Source: Zygnema cylindricum
Taxonomy: Eukaryota > Streptophyta > Zygnematophyceae > Zygnematales > Zygnemataceae
Length of the DNA: 64,000 bases
Direction of reading: 5' to 3'
Assembly (NCBI GenBank): GCA_037447655.1
Contig: JBBHKE010002905.1
Location: 1 to 64,000 of the forward strand
Part shown: positions 44,434-55,660 of the stretch, piece after piece
Layout of the letters: every line of letters begins with the position of its first letter
Position numbering within the stretch: position 1 is the first letter of the stretch
The notes under the pieces: model-generated
Database searches by the model: none
What the model was told of the DNA's origin: nothing
What the model saw: the letters and a program-made list of their open reading frames with translations, nothing else
Translations under genes and position numbers: made by a program

Positions 44434-47400
44434 ATGTTGCCTATACCGGATGGGATATTTGATTCAAGGGATGAGCTTCTTCGAACGGCCCGAAGATTTG
44501 CAATGGGACAAGGATATGCTATATCAATATCTTCTTCAAGACAAAGACTCGTTGTTCTTCAATGTGATAGAGGTGGTAGTTATAGAGGTATTAAAGAGAA
44601 ACAAATAGGACAAGGGTCAAACTCCCAATTTCTTCAACAAAAATTAACAAGTAGTAGTCGACGTATAGAATGTCCATTTCGTGTTTTTGGGTACGAAAGA
44701 AATAGCAAATGGGAATTATCCACCAAAATACCACAACACAATCACAAAAAATCTCCACATATAATGGCACACCCGATGTGTCGACGGATGGATAACAATG
44801 ATATTGAAAAAGTTACACATTTTTTTAAGTCTGGCGCAAAACCTAGGCAAGTTGTGAGCTCTTTAAGATTAGGGGATAAACCATGTTACGCCACAGCTAG
44901 AGATATTTACAATTTACGGCGATAGATACGTAAACTTGAACTAAAAGGTAAATCATCTATTGTAGCTCTTATAACTGAATTGGAAACTTCAATAATGTTC
45001 AAAAGTGAGTATGAGCTAGATGATGAACATCATATCACTCATCTTTTCATAGCTCCAAAAACATCGGTTTATATGCTAAAGAGAAATCATACATGCATTT
45101 TGTTAGATTGCACATACAAAACAAATCGTTTTAAAATGCCATTACTACACGTAGTAGGGTTATCTCCGAATAATAAAACTTTTAGCATATGTTTTGTCTT
45201 TTTGAGTTCAGAAAAACTAGAGGATTATAAATGGGCTTTGGAGCAATTAGTTAAATTGTTTCAAAAAGACTCTCTTCCACAAGTGTGTGTAACAGACCGT
45301 GAACTAGCTTTAATCAATGTTTTGGAAATAGTATTCCCTAATGCCCAAAAACTCCTTTGTTAGTGGCACATCAATAAAAATATCGTAGCTAAATGTAAAC
45401 CTGATTTTAGTGGTTCGGACGAAGAATGGGGGACCTTTTATCAAACATGGAAATAAGTTATACAAGCAAAGTCCGTGGAAGAATTTGAGGTAGTGTGGGG
45501 AAAGTGTAGCAACTTACTTTATGACAATAAAAAAATATTGTAATATTTGGAGGATATATGGTTTACTTGGAAAGAGCGTTTTGTGAGCGCATGGGCGGAC
45601 CATTGTCTACACCTAAGTAGTAAATCCACATCTCGGGTGGAGGGGGCTCATGCCACGTTGAAGTCTTATTTGGAAACATCTACTAGTGAGTTTTTTGTTT
45701 GGATATATCATTATTTTTTTACTTTTTGTATGCTCATTGTATGTTTAAATAGGTTGTGTCATCATTGTTTTTTTTTATTTTTTTTTTTCATCTTATTAAA
45801 ACAAGTTATTTATTCATGTGACAATGACATGATCGTCAAGTGACCAATTAGTGTGGATTTATACATATTTGGTCTTAAAATTGGATTTTTGTTATATATG
45901 ATGATTAAATGAATGAATATTACGCATATTACTAATGGTGGTCAATCGAATGGAATTTTTATAAAACAATGGTTGAATGAATATTCTTTATATTAATCAT
46001 GGTTGTTGATTTAATTAAATCCACGATAGTCTTAGTGTTTGAAAAAATGTCATCCACGTTGATAGTGGTAATTTAATGAATGAAATTTGTAGACAGCATG
46101 GTGATGAAACAAATATAAACCATTGGAGAGTACAACCCACAATATTATTGATGGTTGAACAAATATATTTCACGTTGATATTGATGGTTGAACGAATGTA
46201 ATCCACTATGTTGTTTTTGAAGATTTAGTTTTGTGCGTACGTGAAATTTGGTGCGCACGCGACGTTTCGTGCGTATATATTTTATATGATATGTGCATTA
46301 CAAACACAATTTTGGTGTATGTGTATTTGAATTTAAAAACAAAAAATAAGTAATATTTTTATAGTTACAATACAATTACATGTTATTAAGTAAATGTTAG
46401 TACATGTTCCTTAGTTATTATTCAAATGGAATTTTATAGTTGTTCCAACCATAGATCTATTAGTTTATACAAAGATAAAGTGCTATTTTTTAATTGTATG
46501 TCTCACTTACTTCAAATATGTCGCAAGTTTTTGTAGGTGATTTACGTTGTGTCGTGGAGAAAATTGAAATGATAGTTATAAACCAACATCAAGAATTCAA
46601 AGAATTAATGCATCTGATGCCATGAGGATTCCACATTTTGTTCGAGAAACGTTTTTTTACAATTTGACAAGTCATGTGTCAAATTTTGCATTACAAATAG
46701 TAAGTAAATTATTTACAAGGTTTTTGGTAAAGTAATTAAGATTTGTTCAATTTCTAAAATAATTCTCTATAAGTAAAAACGATTTTGATCTTGATTTCTA
46801 AGAAAATTATCTCTTAATGAAAGCCTTTTTGTTCTTGAGTGTTGTTATAATATTTACGATTAAAGAAATGTTATAATTATTTAAATCTTGTCTTAAACTT
46901 GAGTGTTAAAATAAAACTTAGTTTTTTTTTCTTAACATTTGAATATACTTAAATGATTTGAATGTAGCCTTTTTATTTATCACATTTTAGGGTTTTTGCT
47001 TTACTTTTCTCTTTCCACGCTCTCAAATGAATGATGGCGTTGCCAAACAAAGTTCTCAATTGGACGAAAAGGTAAACAATGGAGTTTTAAATTCTTTGAC
47101 CGTGCCTTTACATTTAACATTTTGTTTGGCAAATTTACACGATGTTATAGATGACGAGAATTGTGGTTTTAGGGTTGTTGCATCCCAATTGTATGGTAGT
47201 GAACACAATTGGGTTCGAGTACGAATTTCGATGATCGAACATCTACTTGCGAATCGTGAGCATTATGAGGATTTGTTTGGAAAAAATATTTACAAAAAAT
47301 TGCACTCAAGTTTGGACCATCACATCGGAGTTGCAAAAAAATGTAAATGGTTCTCAACCCCAGAAATGCCAATACTACTCGTTACTCAATTGGAGAGGCT

Positions 47401-47889
47401 TGTTGTGATTATCTCACAAAACATCGTGGGTAGTAATACGTATATTCCATACGCAAATAGCATCAACCTCCTATTTGTTTGGTGTATGTTAACAAGAATC
47501 ACTTCCAAGTGGGTATCTTGGGAGGTGGAGTTTTACCTCCAACAGAGCCACAGTGGCTTGGAAGGAATCGTGATTCTGTGTATGGTGCGAGATGGTTGGA
47601 AGTTTTAAACCCTCGTTTTCAAAATTGGAACAATCACTTGAAGGTACATGTTTGTGTTGAACCTTAACCTTTTATACGTTAAAATCGCATTGTTTGCATG
47701 TATTTGTGGTATGAATGAACCATTTGAAAGCATAAACCATAAACCTACAATACATGCATGTGAGGTGGCGGTTGTAGTACATATGTAAAGTGCCATTAAT
47801 TGCATTTGTTACATTTTCTTAATTTATTACAAACTATCACTGAATTTTTGGTTTTTTTTATTGCAGGAAATATACAATGATGAAATTTG
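44434..47889 (+). pseudogene. FAR1-MULE transposase with C-terminal OTU domain (broken)
   Basis: Starts MLPIPDGIFDSRDELL. A FAR1/WRKY-GCM1-type zinc-binding region follows (VLQCDRGG, RIECPFRV, IPQHNH), then the MULE transposase. Catalytic residues are retained: Asp at 45106 (LLDCTYKTNRF), Asp at 45295 (VTDREL) and Glu at 45640 (RVEGAHATLK). Four in-frame stops break it (44923 TAG, 45361 TAG, 45454 TAA, 45541 TAA). A probable exon at 46536-46699 (CVVEKIEMIVINQHQEFKEL, HVSNFAL) continues the protein. The OTU cysteine-protease-like domain follows at 47027-47640: DDENCGFRVVASQLYG with the catalytic Cys, then, after a frameshift near 47480, VYVNKNHFQVGIL with the catalytic His. A last short exon after the acceptor at 47865 ends at 47889. 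No SWIM zinc finger is seen. Confidence 0.85.
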
Positions 47890-48762
47890 AAAAGTACCAT
47901 CGAAATTTTTCTATTATTATTTTTGCATTGTTTTCTTATGTTTCTTCTTTTCATTTTTTCCTCATTTGGAGGAGTGACAATTTAGAAAGAGTAATTGGTT
48001 TTCTTTTTTTTCATTAACTGTATTTCAATGTGTAAGGCTTTTAATTTGACATTTTGAAAAAAATAAAATGTATGGTTGTCAAAAGCTTATATTTACATTT
48101 TTGAATTCAAAAAACAATTGCAAATGTGTTAGTTGTTTATTTGAATTGAATGTTCAAAAGTATTTATACCAAAAAATGAATGCTTGGACTAACTTTTAAT
48201 GCCAGCAAAATGCCCATTCTTGCTGCCCTTTTCATAATTTCTTCACCTTGCATTTCCTTTGTTTATTATAACGATAAGAAAATGCCTCAATCTTACTACA
48301 TTTTTTTGAATATCCTCACATTGCATTATCCTTTGCTAAATGAAACTAGTGTATCACTTGACTGGAATGGTTCTTATGTGTGCTACTTTTTTTATTTTTT
48401 GTCCTTCATTTAGTCCATCGCTTATTCTAGAGCAGTATAAAACCCTAAATTTTTAAAAAATGCTAGATATCCGAAAAATAATAAGCAAATCCTCTTAAAC
48501 CTCAAAACAAATCCAAGGTTCAATTTTTTCGGTCAAATCGTTGCATATTCCACTATTGCGTGTTCATTGCCAATAAGAGCCACCCAATCATATGGTTCTC
48601 AGGCGTTGCAAAAACTTTAAAGCATCCAAACCTATATAGTCTACACCAAAATGCTCAGCCAAAAAATGGTGAAGAAAACATCAAAGTACCAAAAACAGCA
48701 AATGGTTACCTTATATTGACGACAAATTGCATTGATGTGAAATTTTGACGAGGTTTGTGCCT
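47890..48762. other. Non-coding interior of the Mutator-like element
   Basis: T-rich DNA between the OTU end and the right arm. No recognisable frame. Confidence 0.5.
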
Positions 48763-49874
48763 AAATAATCACTTATTCTCACTCACAGTCACACTGAAGA
48801 CATTTTTTACTATGTATTTCCTAACTCTACACACTCACTCAGTACTCACTAGAATGATAAAAAACAAGTACATATGGAATCAATACATAGCAAACAGTCC
48901 CTTAATATAACGACCAAATGCACGCTGAGTGCGCTTGCGATAGCCTGCAGCATCAAGCTACCTTTACTCTCATAAATCTGCTCTCTGTAAACTAACAAAA
49001 TGTGGTAGGATTGTTGCATGATCGTAGCAGGATCGGCCGTACAAAGGTATTGCCGCTTCGTCGTACACATAAAATACTTCAGCGGAAAAAGAAATCGCGT
49101 CACGCTTCGCGAACCAACATTTTCTCGCAATCGACCAGCGTGCGACTCGTACAAAGGAATACCGGTCGGCGCTCGCACCAAACCGAATCGACACAAAAGT
49201 ACAATACCGAACGAAACAAAACGCGAACCGAACAAAAATTTGACTGTGAGATTTCGGCCAACGCCGATTCGCCCAATATCCTAACATTCCGCTGTCAATG
49301 TAAGTATGTTGATTCGTAAATAGCGTGGCTCGATTTCGTCGCGCGTGACGACGCTCATTTTTTTCATTTAATTTCAAACGATATTTTTACGCCGGTTCTT
49401 TTTATTATAAAAGTTTATTTCGTTTCGTGCGTTATAACATTTCCGTACGAGACTTATAGTACATCAATTTCAATAGGTGTCGTTTTTTTTTGCGTCTAAG
49501 TTCAATGTAACACTTAGACGATTAAATTTCAATTTTGCGGCTAAGTGCTCTCACCGTGGAGCTCACATAACGACAAAAAGTTACTGTCCGCAACCATTTT
49601 ATTTACATGTGGTCGCCGCAGTTTCGTTACCGTAAACGCTCGCCGGCCGTGTGAATTGCTGATTTTATTATGACGGTCGACGTTCGCAAGCGCGGCAAAA
49701 TTTTAAGCGGTTGAAACAATATTATGAAAGTCAAAGATGTCCAACCGATTAACTGTCAAATTTATACACAACGGTACTTTATTTGTACCAATGTGTACTT
49801 CAATCAGACGTATTTTGACAAATGACGTAAAGGACTGTGCGCAACCAAAACAGTCATTGTCATGATCAATTCCC
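48763..49874 (-). repeat. Right terminal inverted repeat of the Mutator-like element
   Basis: Reverse-complement partner of 43232-44407, sharing the outer end GGGAATTGATCATGACA. Confidence 0.88.
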
Positions 49875-51297
49875 AAAAACATTAACGCTAATAGCAATTC
49901 ACGGTGTAACATTTAGGACGGACTTTTCGTGTGATTTGCAAAGTGCGAAATACGGTTTGGGAATTTTACCGCAGTTTAACTGTGGGACGAATGTTCCGTG
50001 CGATTCATAAAACGCGAAATACTGAAATAGGTTTGCGAGTTTTCCCCGTTGTGATGTAGGACGTAATAAATATGTTCAGTATGCAACATCACACGTATAC
50101 ATCTTCCATTCACTTTGTGAAGGTCGGACTCGAGCCAACTTAGCCTCGTTTGTACCCTAATGTGTATTTTGAACAAAAAATTTAGTGTGCTTCCTACAAA
50201 AAGAACAGATGGACGTCAAATTTAGGACCAAACAATAAAAGTCTGTTCCCGTGAACTTCTTAGGGTAAGGTTCCTTTAGGGAAAAAATGTCGTTGTCTAC
50301 TGAAAGCCGTACTCTTTCGTACATTGTCGTACAAAAAAAAAAAAAATGTCAGAAAAACAAGCCTACTGAATGAGGGATTTGATTCTCCACGTTTATGGGC
50401 GTAAACGTGGACCGTCAGATGTATAATCGGATACTCCATTGCCTGCTTTCATTTCGTAACAAGTTAAACGAAGTAGGTAAATTCTTAGCGCCTGAACGAA
50501 TAGCGTCGTGTCTCGTGGAAAAGTGAACAAATATCCACGACGACCGCGCGACCATGTGAGTACATGAAACTCTGAGACCTCCATTGGCCCTCAGAGTATG
50601 CAGATCCAAAAGAAGCTAATCTAGATAGTGCCGACTCCAAGTTAATATAAACCCAAGTGACTGACCCCTTGACAGTCAGAACCCCAATATAGATTCACCC
50701 CTGTGAAATAACACTTTCTGTGTGCTCAGTTCCACCACAGAATGCAAAGTTAGAATATGAGATTTGGACACATTCACCCACTTTGACTTTCCCTTAGAAA
50801 TACAGCCACCCTGGCAGACAAAAACTCTGACCGACTACACCCGTGTGTAGCCTAGACTCCCCTGAGTCCGCAGCAAAAAGAATCACTGAAAATGGTCAAG
50901 TAAATTCATAGTTATGGCTGGCCAAAGTTTGCCATTTATACAGGGTGCTCTCTGGGAGAGGCAGCTGCCTACCCAAAATTTTCTAAGTCCTATTCCCTCT
51001 CTAAAACTCTATCTACTGAAGTACGGCACCAATCAAATTACTGTGTCGTACAGAAAAGTACAGGTGCCGGTGTACTTTCTGTACGGCCATTGTACGACAT
51101 GGCCAAAATGTCGACACGTGTCAAATCAGGATTAGTTCCTGTAATCTCCGGAATTCCCGTAGTCCAATGTTATCACGCCACGTGTCACATGACGTGACAA
51201 AGACCGTAAAACGCCAAAAATGCCTTTTCCGTGATCGCGACGCCTATCGTGGCCGTCTGATCAAGACCGGCTATAATCGTAGCCGCTGAAATTCGAC

Positions 51298-51390
51298 GCG
51301 CGGTATTTGTTTCGCTATCGAAACAAATGCGCGGTATTTGTTTCGCTGTCGAAACAAATGCGCGGTATTTGTTTCGCTATCGAAACAAAT
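51298..51390. repeat. Three tandem 31-bp hairpin units in B's 3' LTR
   Basis: GCGCGGTA followed by TTTGTTTCG, a 4-base loop (CTAT or CTGT) and CGAAACAAA, repeated three times with period 31. Other LTRs have one unit. Confidence 0.92.
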
Positions 51391-51530
51391 GCGTGGTATC
51401 CGTTCTGCCCCCATTCCGTACTTCGTACTAAACTAAACTGTATCTATGTACTAAGTATCTATTAGCCGTTAAACGGATTAATCTACATATAATGATTTAT
51501 ATATTTGTCAAACCCTACATATCGTAATAT

Positions 51531-51616
51531 CTGTTCTAGACATAACGGCTAGAGCTAACGGCTAACGCGGATTGATGGACGGTAGGTACCAGGATCAATT
51601 CCTGGGTCCGTCAACC
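51531..51616 (+). other. tRNA-like block in LTR (B, 3')
   Basis: TCTAGACATAACGGCTAGAGC (A-box-like) is followed about 55 nt later by CCAGGATCAATTCCTGG, a T-arm-like hairpin. Confidence 0.55.
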
Positions 51617-51806
51617 AACTTTTGGTAAGACTACATAATTTACCCCCTGTCTTCTCTAGAGAGCCTAGGCAGCCATGGCTCTAGCTCCCTATCCAGCCTT
51701 CAGTGACTACGACAAGTATGGGGGCTTGGAAAGGGGAGTTAGAGGCAGACCGCCTCAGCTCTTTTTCTATCCTAATACAGACCTATAAAATACTCAAATA
51801 TCAACA

Positions 51807-51820
51807 CTCCCCTTATTTTC
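51807..51820 (-). other. Polypurine tract of element B
   Basis: Element strand GAAAATAAGGGGAG, abutting the 3' LTR. Confidence 0.85.
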
Positions 51821-51835
51821 TAGTCTATTTTTCTT

Positions 51836-53689
51836 TTAACTTCCACAAACAAGTAAACAAACACCCCCTCCCCTTTTTCTTTTCTTTTTCCTTTTTCCTT
51901 TTCCTTTCATAAAACTTAAGTATTTAACACAGTGGATAAAATGAACTGAAATGATAATTGTATCACATATTTTATTTAACATCCCATTTTTCTTAAACCC
52001 GAGCAAAGATTTTATCCACCTCTTCCCTTTTCCATCCACACTAAATCCACTTTCCCTCTTGAAATTCAAACAACCAGCCCTATCCCCAACCTTCAACACA
52101 TACCCGGATGATAACCCTTTTACAGGCACATCTTCACAAGAGACATCACACCAAGTAGTGATGTCAAATCCATCCACCTCCAAATATTCCCAAAAACCAC
52201 TAGTCCCCACTAAGTTCCTCATAAGATCTACATCTTCCGTAATCATATTTTTATCCATGATAATTACCCCATTTTCTGAACTTCCCTCACTGTCTCCCAT
52301 GGAATTCTTTCCACTATCACTTTCTATTTTAATTCCCAATAAATATTTCTCTTCTCCCCTATCTTTTAAAACCCCCTCTAGAATTAATTCTCCCCTTTCC
52401 TCGGAATCCGTTGAAGTCTCCCTTTCCGACCAGTTTTCTGTTTCCAAAATATTTATGAAACTATCCTCAATATTTTGAACTTCTTCAAGTATCTCCTCTC
52501 TCTTTACTTCCCTTATACCTCCAAAAGCACACTGTTGCCTTCGTCCTATTTCTGTGTACTTTTCTCTCTTCCCCATTCTACCGATGTGAAGAAGCTCCAA
52601 TTTTTCTTCATCCTCTTTCTCCTCTTCCTCTTCGTCCTCCTCATCCACATTCCAACTTCTAAGTTTTTCCAAACAAGGGCATTCCTCCATATAATGACCC
52701 GGTTCCCTACAAAAGAAGCAAACCCCTTTTTTCAAAGCTCCCGTGCCTTTTCCTCTCCCTCTCTTTCCACCAAAGTTCCGATAAGGTTTACCTTTGTCTT
52801 TCTTTCTCTCATCACGCTTCCGCTCGTCACCACCTTTCCTCTCATCACGCTTCTGCTCGTCACCGCCGTTCCTCTCATCACGCTTCCGCCAATCACCACC
52901 AGCTGAAAATGCATTGACCCTGTCCTTTCCCCTACGAAGCTCCAAAGTGCTTTCCCTCACAAGAATTATCCCCATGGTAAAGCTCCAAGTCCATGAGGAG
53001 CCATCCATTGCCTGCATACGACAAATTATGTTTTCGTACTCATCTGGGAGTTTCATAATTAGTGTATTAATCTTACTCTCCTCAGATTCTACATATCCCG
53101 CACTAGTAAGCTCAACATATAACGCAGCAATATCATTACAAAACTCTATCATGCTACCGCCTTTATAAACGTAGGCATCTATTTCTTGTTTTACTAATTG
53201 CTGCCTCTGAATAGTCTCACTCTTATAAATCTGAGTTAGTGCTTCCCATATCTCCGAAGACTTGGTTAGACTTAAAAGAGTGATAGCTATCGACTTAGAC
53301 ACATATCTAAGTATGAGATGTTTTGCTATAGTGTTTTTGTATTCTCATATTTTCCTGTCATTTTCTTCAGTTTTAATCCCTACATGTGGTACCATAGCTG
53401 AGAGCTTAGCTCCCCTCACCATAGGTGTCCCTTTTTCCTTCTCCCCTATTTCCCCATCCACGGAAAGGTTTTTCCCTTCACCTTCCGTTGCATCTGAACT
53501 CCGGGTGATATTCTGGACAGTCTCAGATGATTCTCCGTAGTAAGCTCCTCCAAAGCTAGGTGGCGGACATCTCACTTGTCCCGCAACAATTCCCCATAAG
53601 TGCTTCTCGAAAAGCAATCCCTCCATTGTAAACGCCCAATACGTGAAGCCTGTTCCATCAAACATAGGCACCCTAGATGGTGGGCCCAT
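51836..53689 (-). pseudogene. gag plus RNase H remnant of element B (one stop)
   Basis: A single frame from the ATG in the primer-binding site (53689-53687; a further in-frame ATG lies in the LTR at 53713) to 51836, about 617 codons, with one TGA near 53343 where copy A has TGG. Order: MGPPSRVPMFDG, YWAFTMEGLLFEKHLWGIV, a helical UBN2-like Gag region (SLTKSSEIWEALTQIY, IEFCNDIAALY, MKLPDEYENII), KRDER/GGDE tandem repeats, zinc knuckle CFFCREPGHYMEEC, acidic stretch. The RNase H-like tail (DITTWCDVSCED...SGYVLKVGD) follows and then a Lys-rich end. Usual copia Gags are 250-400 residues, so the protein is long. Near-intactness in a recent copy fits a translated, trans-mobilised element. Confidence 0.85.
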
Positions 53690-53693
53690 AACC
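53679..53693 (-). other. Primer-binding site, half tRNA-iMet type (B)
   Basis: Plus strand GGTGGGCCCATAACC, identical to the initiator tRNA-Met anticodon arm; abuts the 5' LTR. Confidence 0.88.
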
Positions 53694-54426
53694 TGAAACT
53701 CTGAGACCTCCATTGGCCCTCAGAGTATGCAGATCCAAAAGAAGCTAATCTAGATAGTGCCGACTCCAAGTTAATATAAACCCAAGTGACTGACCCCTTG
53801 ACAGTCAGAACCCCAATATAGATTCACCCCTGTGAAATAACACTTTCTGTGTGCTCAGTTCCACCACAGAATGCAAAGTTAGAATATGAGATTTGGACAC
53901 ATTCACCCACTTTGACTTTCCCTTAGAAATACAGCCACCCTGGCAGACAAAAACTCTGACCGACTACACCCGTGTGTAGCCTAGACTCCCCTGAGTCCGC
54001 AGCAAAAAGAATCACTGAAAATGGTCAAGTAAATTCATAGTTATGGCTGGCCAAAGTTTGCCATTTATACAGGGTGCTCTCTGGGAGAGGCAGCTGCCTA
54101 CCCAAAATTTTCTAAGTCCTATTCCCTCTCTAAAACTCTATCTACTGAAGTACGGCACCAATCAAATTACTGTGTCGTACAGAAAAGTACAGGTGCCGGT
54201 GTACTTTCTGTACGGCCATTGTACGACATGGCCAAAATGTCGACACGTGTCAAATCAGGATTAGTTCCTGTAATCTCCGGAATTCCCGTAGTCCAATGTT
54301 ATCACGCCACGTGTCACATGACGTGACAAAGACCGTAAAACGCCAAAAATGCCTTTTCCGTGATCGCGGCGCCTATCGTGGCCGTCCGATCAAGACCGGC
54401 TATAATCGTAGCCGCTGAAATTCGAC

Positions 54427-54519
54427 GCGCGGTATTTGTTTCGCTATCGAAACAAATGCGCGGTATTTGTTTCGCTGTCGAAACAAATGCGCGGTATTTG
54501 TTTCGCTATCGAAACAAAT
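54427..54519. repeat. Three tandem 31-bp hairpin units in B's 5' LTR
   Basis: Same triplication as in the 3' LTR, so it was present in the transposing RNA. Confidence 0.92.
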
Positions 54520-54659
54520 GCGTGGTATCCGTTCTGCCCCCATTCCGTACTTCGTACTAAACTAAACTGTATCTATGTACTAAGTATCTATTAGCCGTTA
54601 AACGGATTAATCTACATATAATGATTTATATATTTGTCAAACCCTACATATCGTAATAT

Positions 54660-54745
54660 CTGTTCTAGACATAACGGTTAGAGCTAACGGCTAACGCGGA
54701 TTGATGGACGGTAGGTACCAGGATCAATTCCTGGGTCCGTCAACC
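54660..54745 (+). other. tRNA-like block in LTR (B, 5')
   Basis: Same as 51531-51616 with one C/T difference in the A-box-like part (CGGTTAGAGC here). Confidence 0.55.
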
Positions 54746-55530
54746 AACTTTTGGTAAGACTACATAATTTACCCCCTGTCTTCTCTAGAGAGCCTAGGCA
54801 GCCATGGCTCTAGCTCCCTATCCAGCCTTCAGTGACTACGACAAGTATGGGGGCTTGGAAAGGGGAGTTAGAGGCAGACCGCCTCAGCTCTTTTTCTATC
54901 CTAATACAGACCTATAAAATACTCAAATATCAACAGTACACGTCGCTTATGACATGTGCCTTCCGCCAAAGAGGATGCGATGCCACCGGAAGCCCCAAGA
55001 AAATCTTTGACGGAGGATATTGTTTCACGCGTCTGATGTCATCCACTAACTATTTTGACATTTTCGTACGCTTTTACAAATCTTAAGTTTTGTCCGCCCA
55101 TACAGATTTTATATAATACGTCGTACGAGTCACTTTTTACCTTCGCTAGTACGGATAGGTGGTCACAATCTGCTATCAGATTCTTTGAAGATTTTCAAAA
55201 TCGTATTCATCTATTACGTGGACTAATCAAGTTTCGCCACGCAAAAACAATGTCGGTTACTGACCCGACACAATGGAACGATGGCTTCAGTAGACGATTT
55301 TTTGACGTTTACTGAGACCGCCTAATGGAACATCGCTCTCAATCGACCCGGTCTGTAGAGTTGGTCGTACGATTACCGAAACGTATGATGGAACTTCACC
55401 CTACCTCAGCGAACTTACTTTTGTATTTTAGGGCGGATCCACGGGACCCGGTTTTCAAGTGTCCCTCTGTGTAAGGGTACAGCTCCATGTGGCTAGTTAC
55501 GTGTTTCTTCCTGTCGTTTTCTTGTAAAAT

Positions 55531-55660
55531 TTAGTGTCGTGCTGCTAACGTTGTAACCGTACGAAGAAATCGCAAAATTGTAGAGTACAATTTGCTTAGT
55601 GTCGTACTGCTAACGCTGTAACCGTACGAAGAAATCGCAAAATTGTAGAGTACAATTTGC
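55531..55660. repeat. 65-bp tandem duplication in spacer of element F
   Basis: The TTAGTGTCGT(G/A)CTGCTAACG unit recurs at 55596. The copies differ at two positions. Confidence 0.85.

Larger units (their letters stand above)
43232..49874 (+). mobile_element. Mutator-like element with 1.1-kb terminal inverted repeats and a FAR1-MULE-OTU gene
   Basis: The left arm 43232-44407 and right arm 48763-49874 are inverted copies, both beginning GGGAATTGATCATGACA and running inward to AATAAGTGATTATTT. The left arm is about 64 bp longer because of a 65-bp tandem duplication near 44109-44238. Between them is one transposase-OTU gene. I could not find a clean 9-11-bp target duplication (flanks GACATTAGA and AACATTAAC match at 6 of 9). 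Long arms plus a FAR1-MULE coding region support the Mutator superfamily. Confidence 0.88.
42927..49906. mobile_element. TA-flanked MITE split by a Mutator-like element
   Basis: The left end CACCGTGAATCGCTGTTAG follows TA (42925-42926). The right end, reversed, CACCGTGAATTGCTATTAG is followed by TA (49907-49908). Only the outer parts (42927-43231 and 49875-49906) belong to the MITE. Confidence 0.65.
50565..51806 (-). repeat. 3' LTR of element B
   Basis: Plus strand runs TGAAACTCTG to AATATCAACA. Modules: U5 hairpin near 50865, TATA near 50938, GTAC palindrome 51045-51100, three-fold hairpin 51298-51390, tRNA-like block 51531-51616, conserved AGCTAGAGCCATGG block near 51680. Confidence 0.93.
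50565..54935 (-). mobile_element. Gag-only LTR retrotransposon B (young copy)
   Basis: LTRs 53694-54935 (5') and 50565-51806 (3') are both 1242 bp and, by eye, differ at about three positions. Target-site duplication GTACA is perfect (50560-50564 and 54936-54940). The interior carries primer-binding site, gag-RNase H remnant and polypurine tract but no protease, integrase or reverse transcriptase. It interrupts the left arm of element F. Confidence 0.95.
53694..54935 (-). repeat. 5' LTR of element B
   Basis: Nearly identical partner of 50565-51806. The TATA box on the element strand lies at 54069-54063 and the GTAC palindrome just upstream of it (54174-54229). Confidence 0.93.

Noticed and set aside
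43219-49886. Target-site duplication GACATTAGA / AACATTAAC for the Mutator-like element
   Set aside because: Only 6 of 9 positions agree and the placement leaves unequal extra bases at the two ends; not strong enough to claim.
51298-51390. CRISPR-like array of 31-bp repeats
   Set aside because: Units are directly abutting tandem hairpins without spacers, inside an LTR of a eukaryotic retrotransposon.
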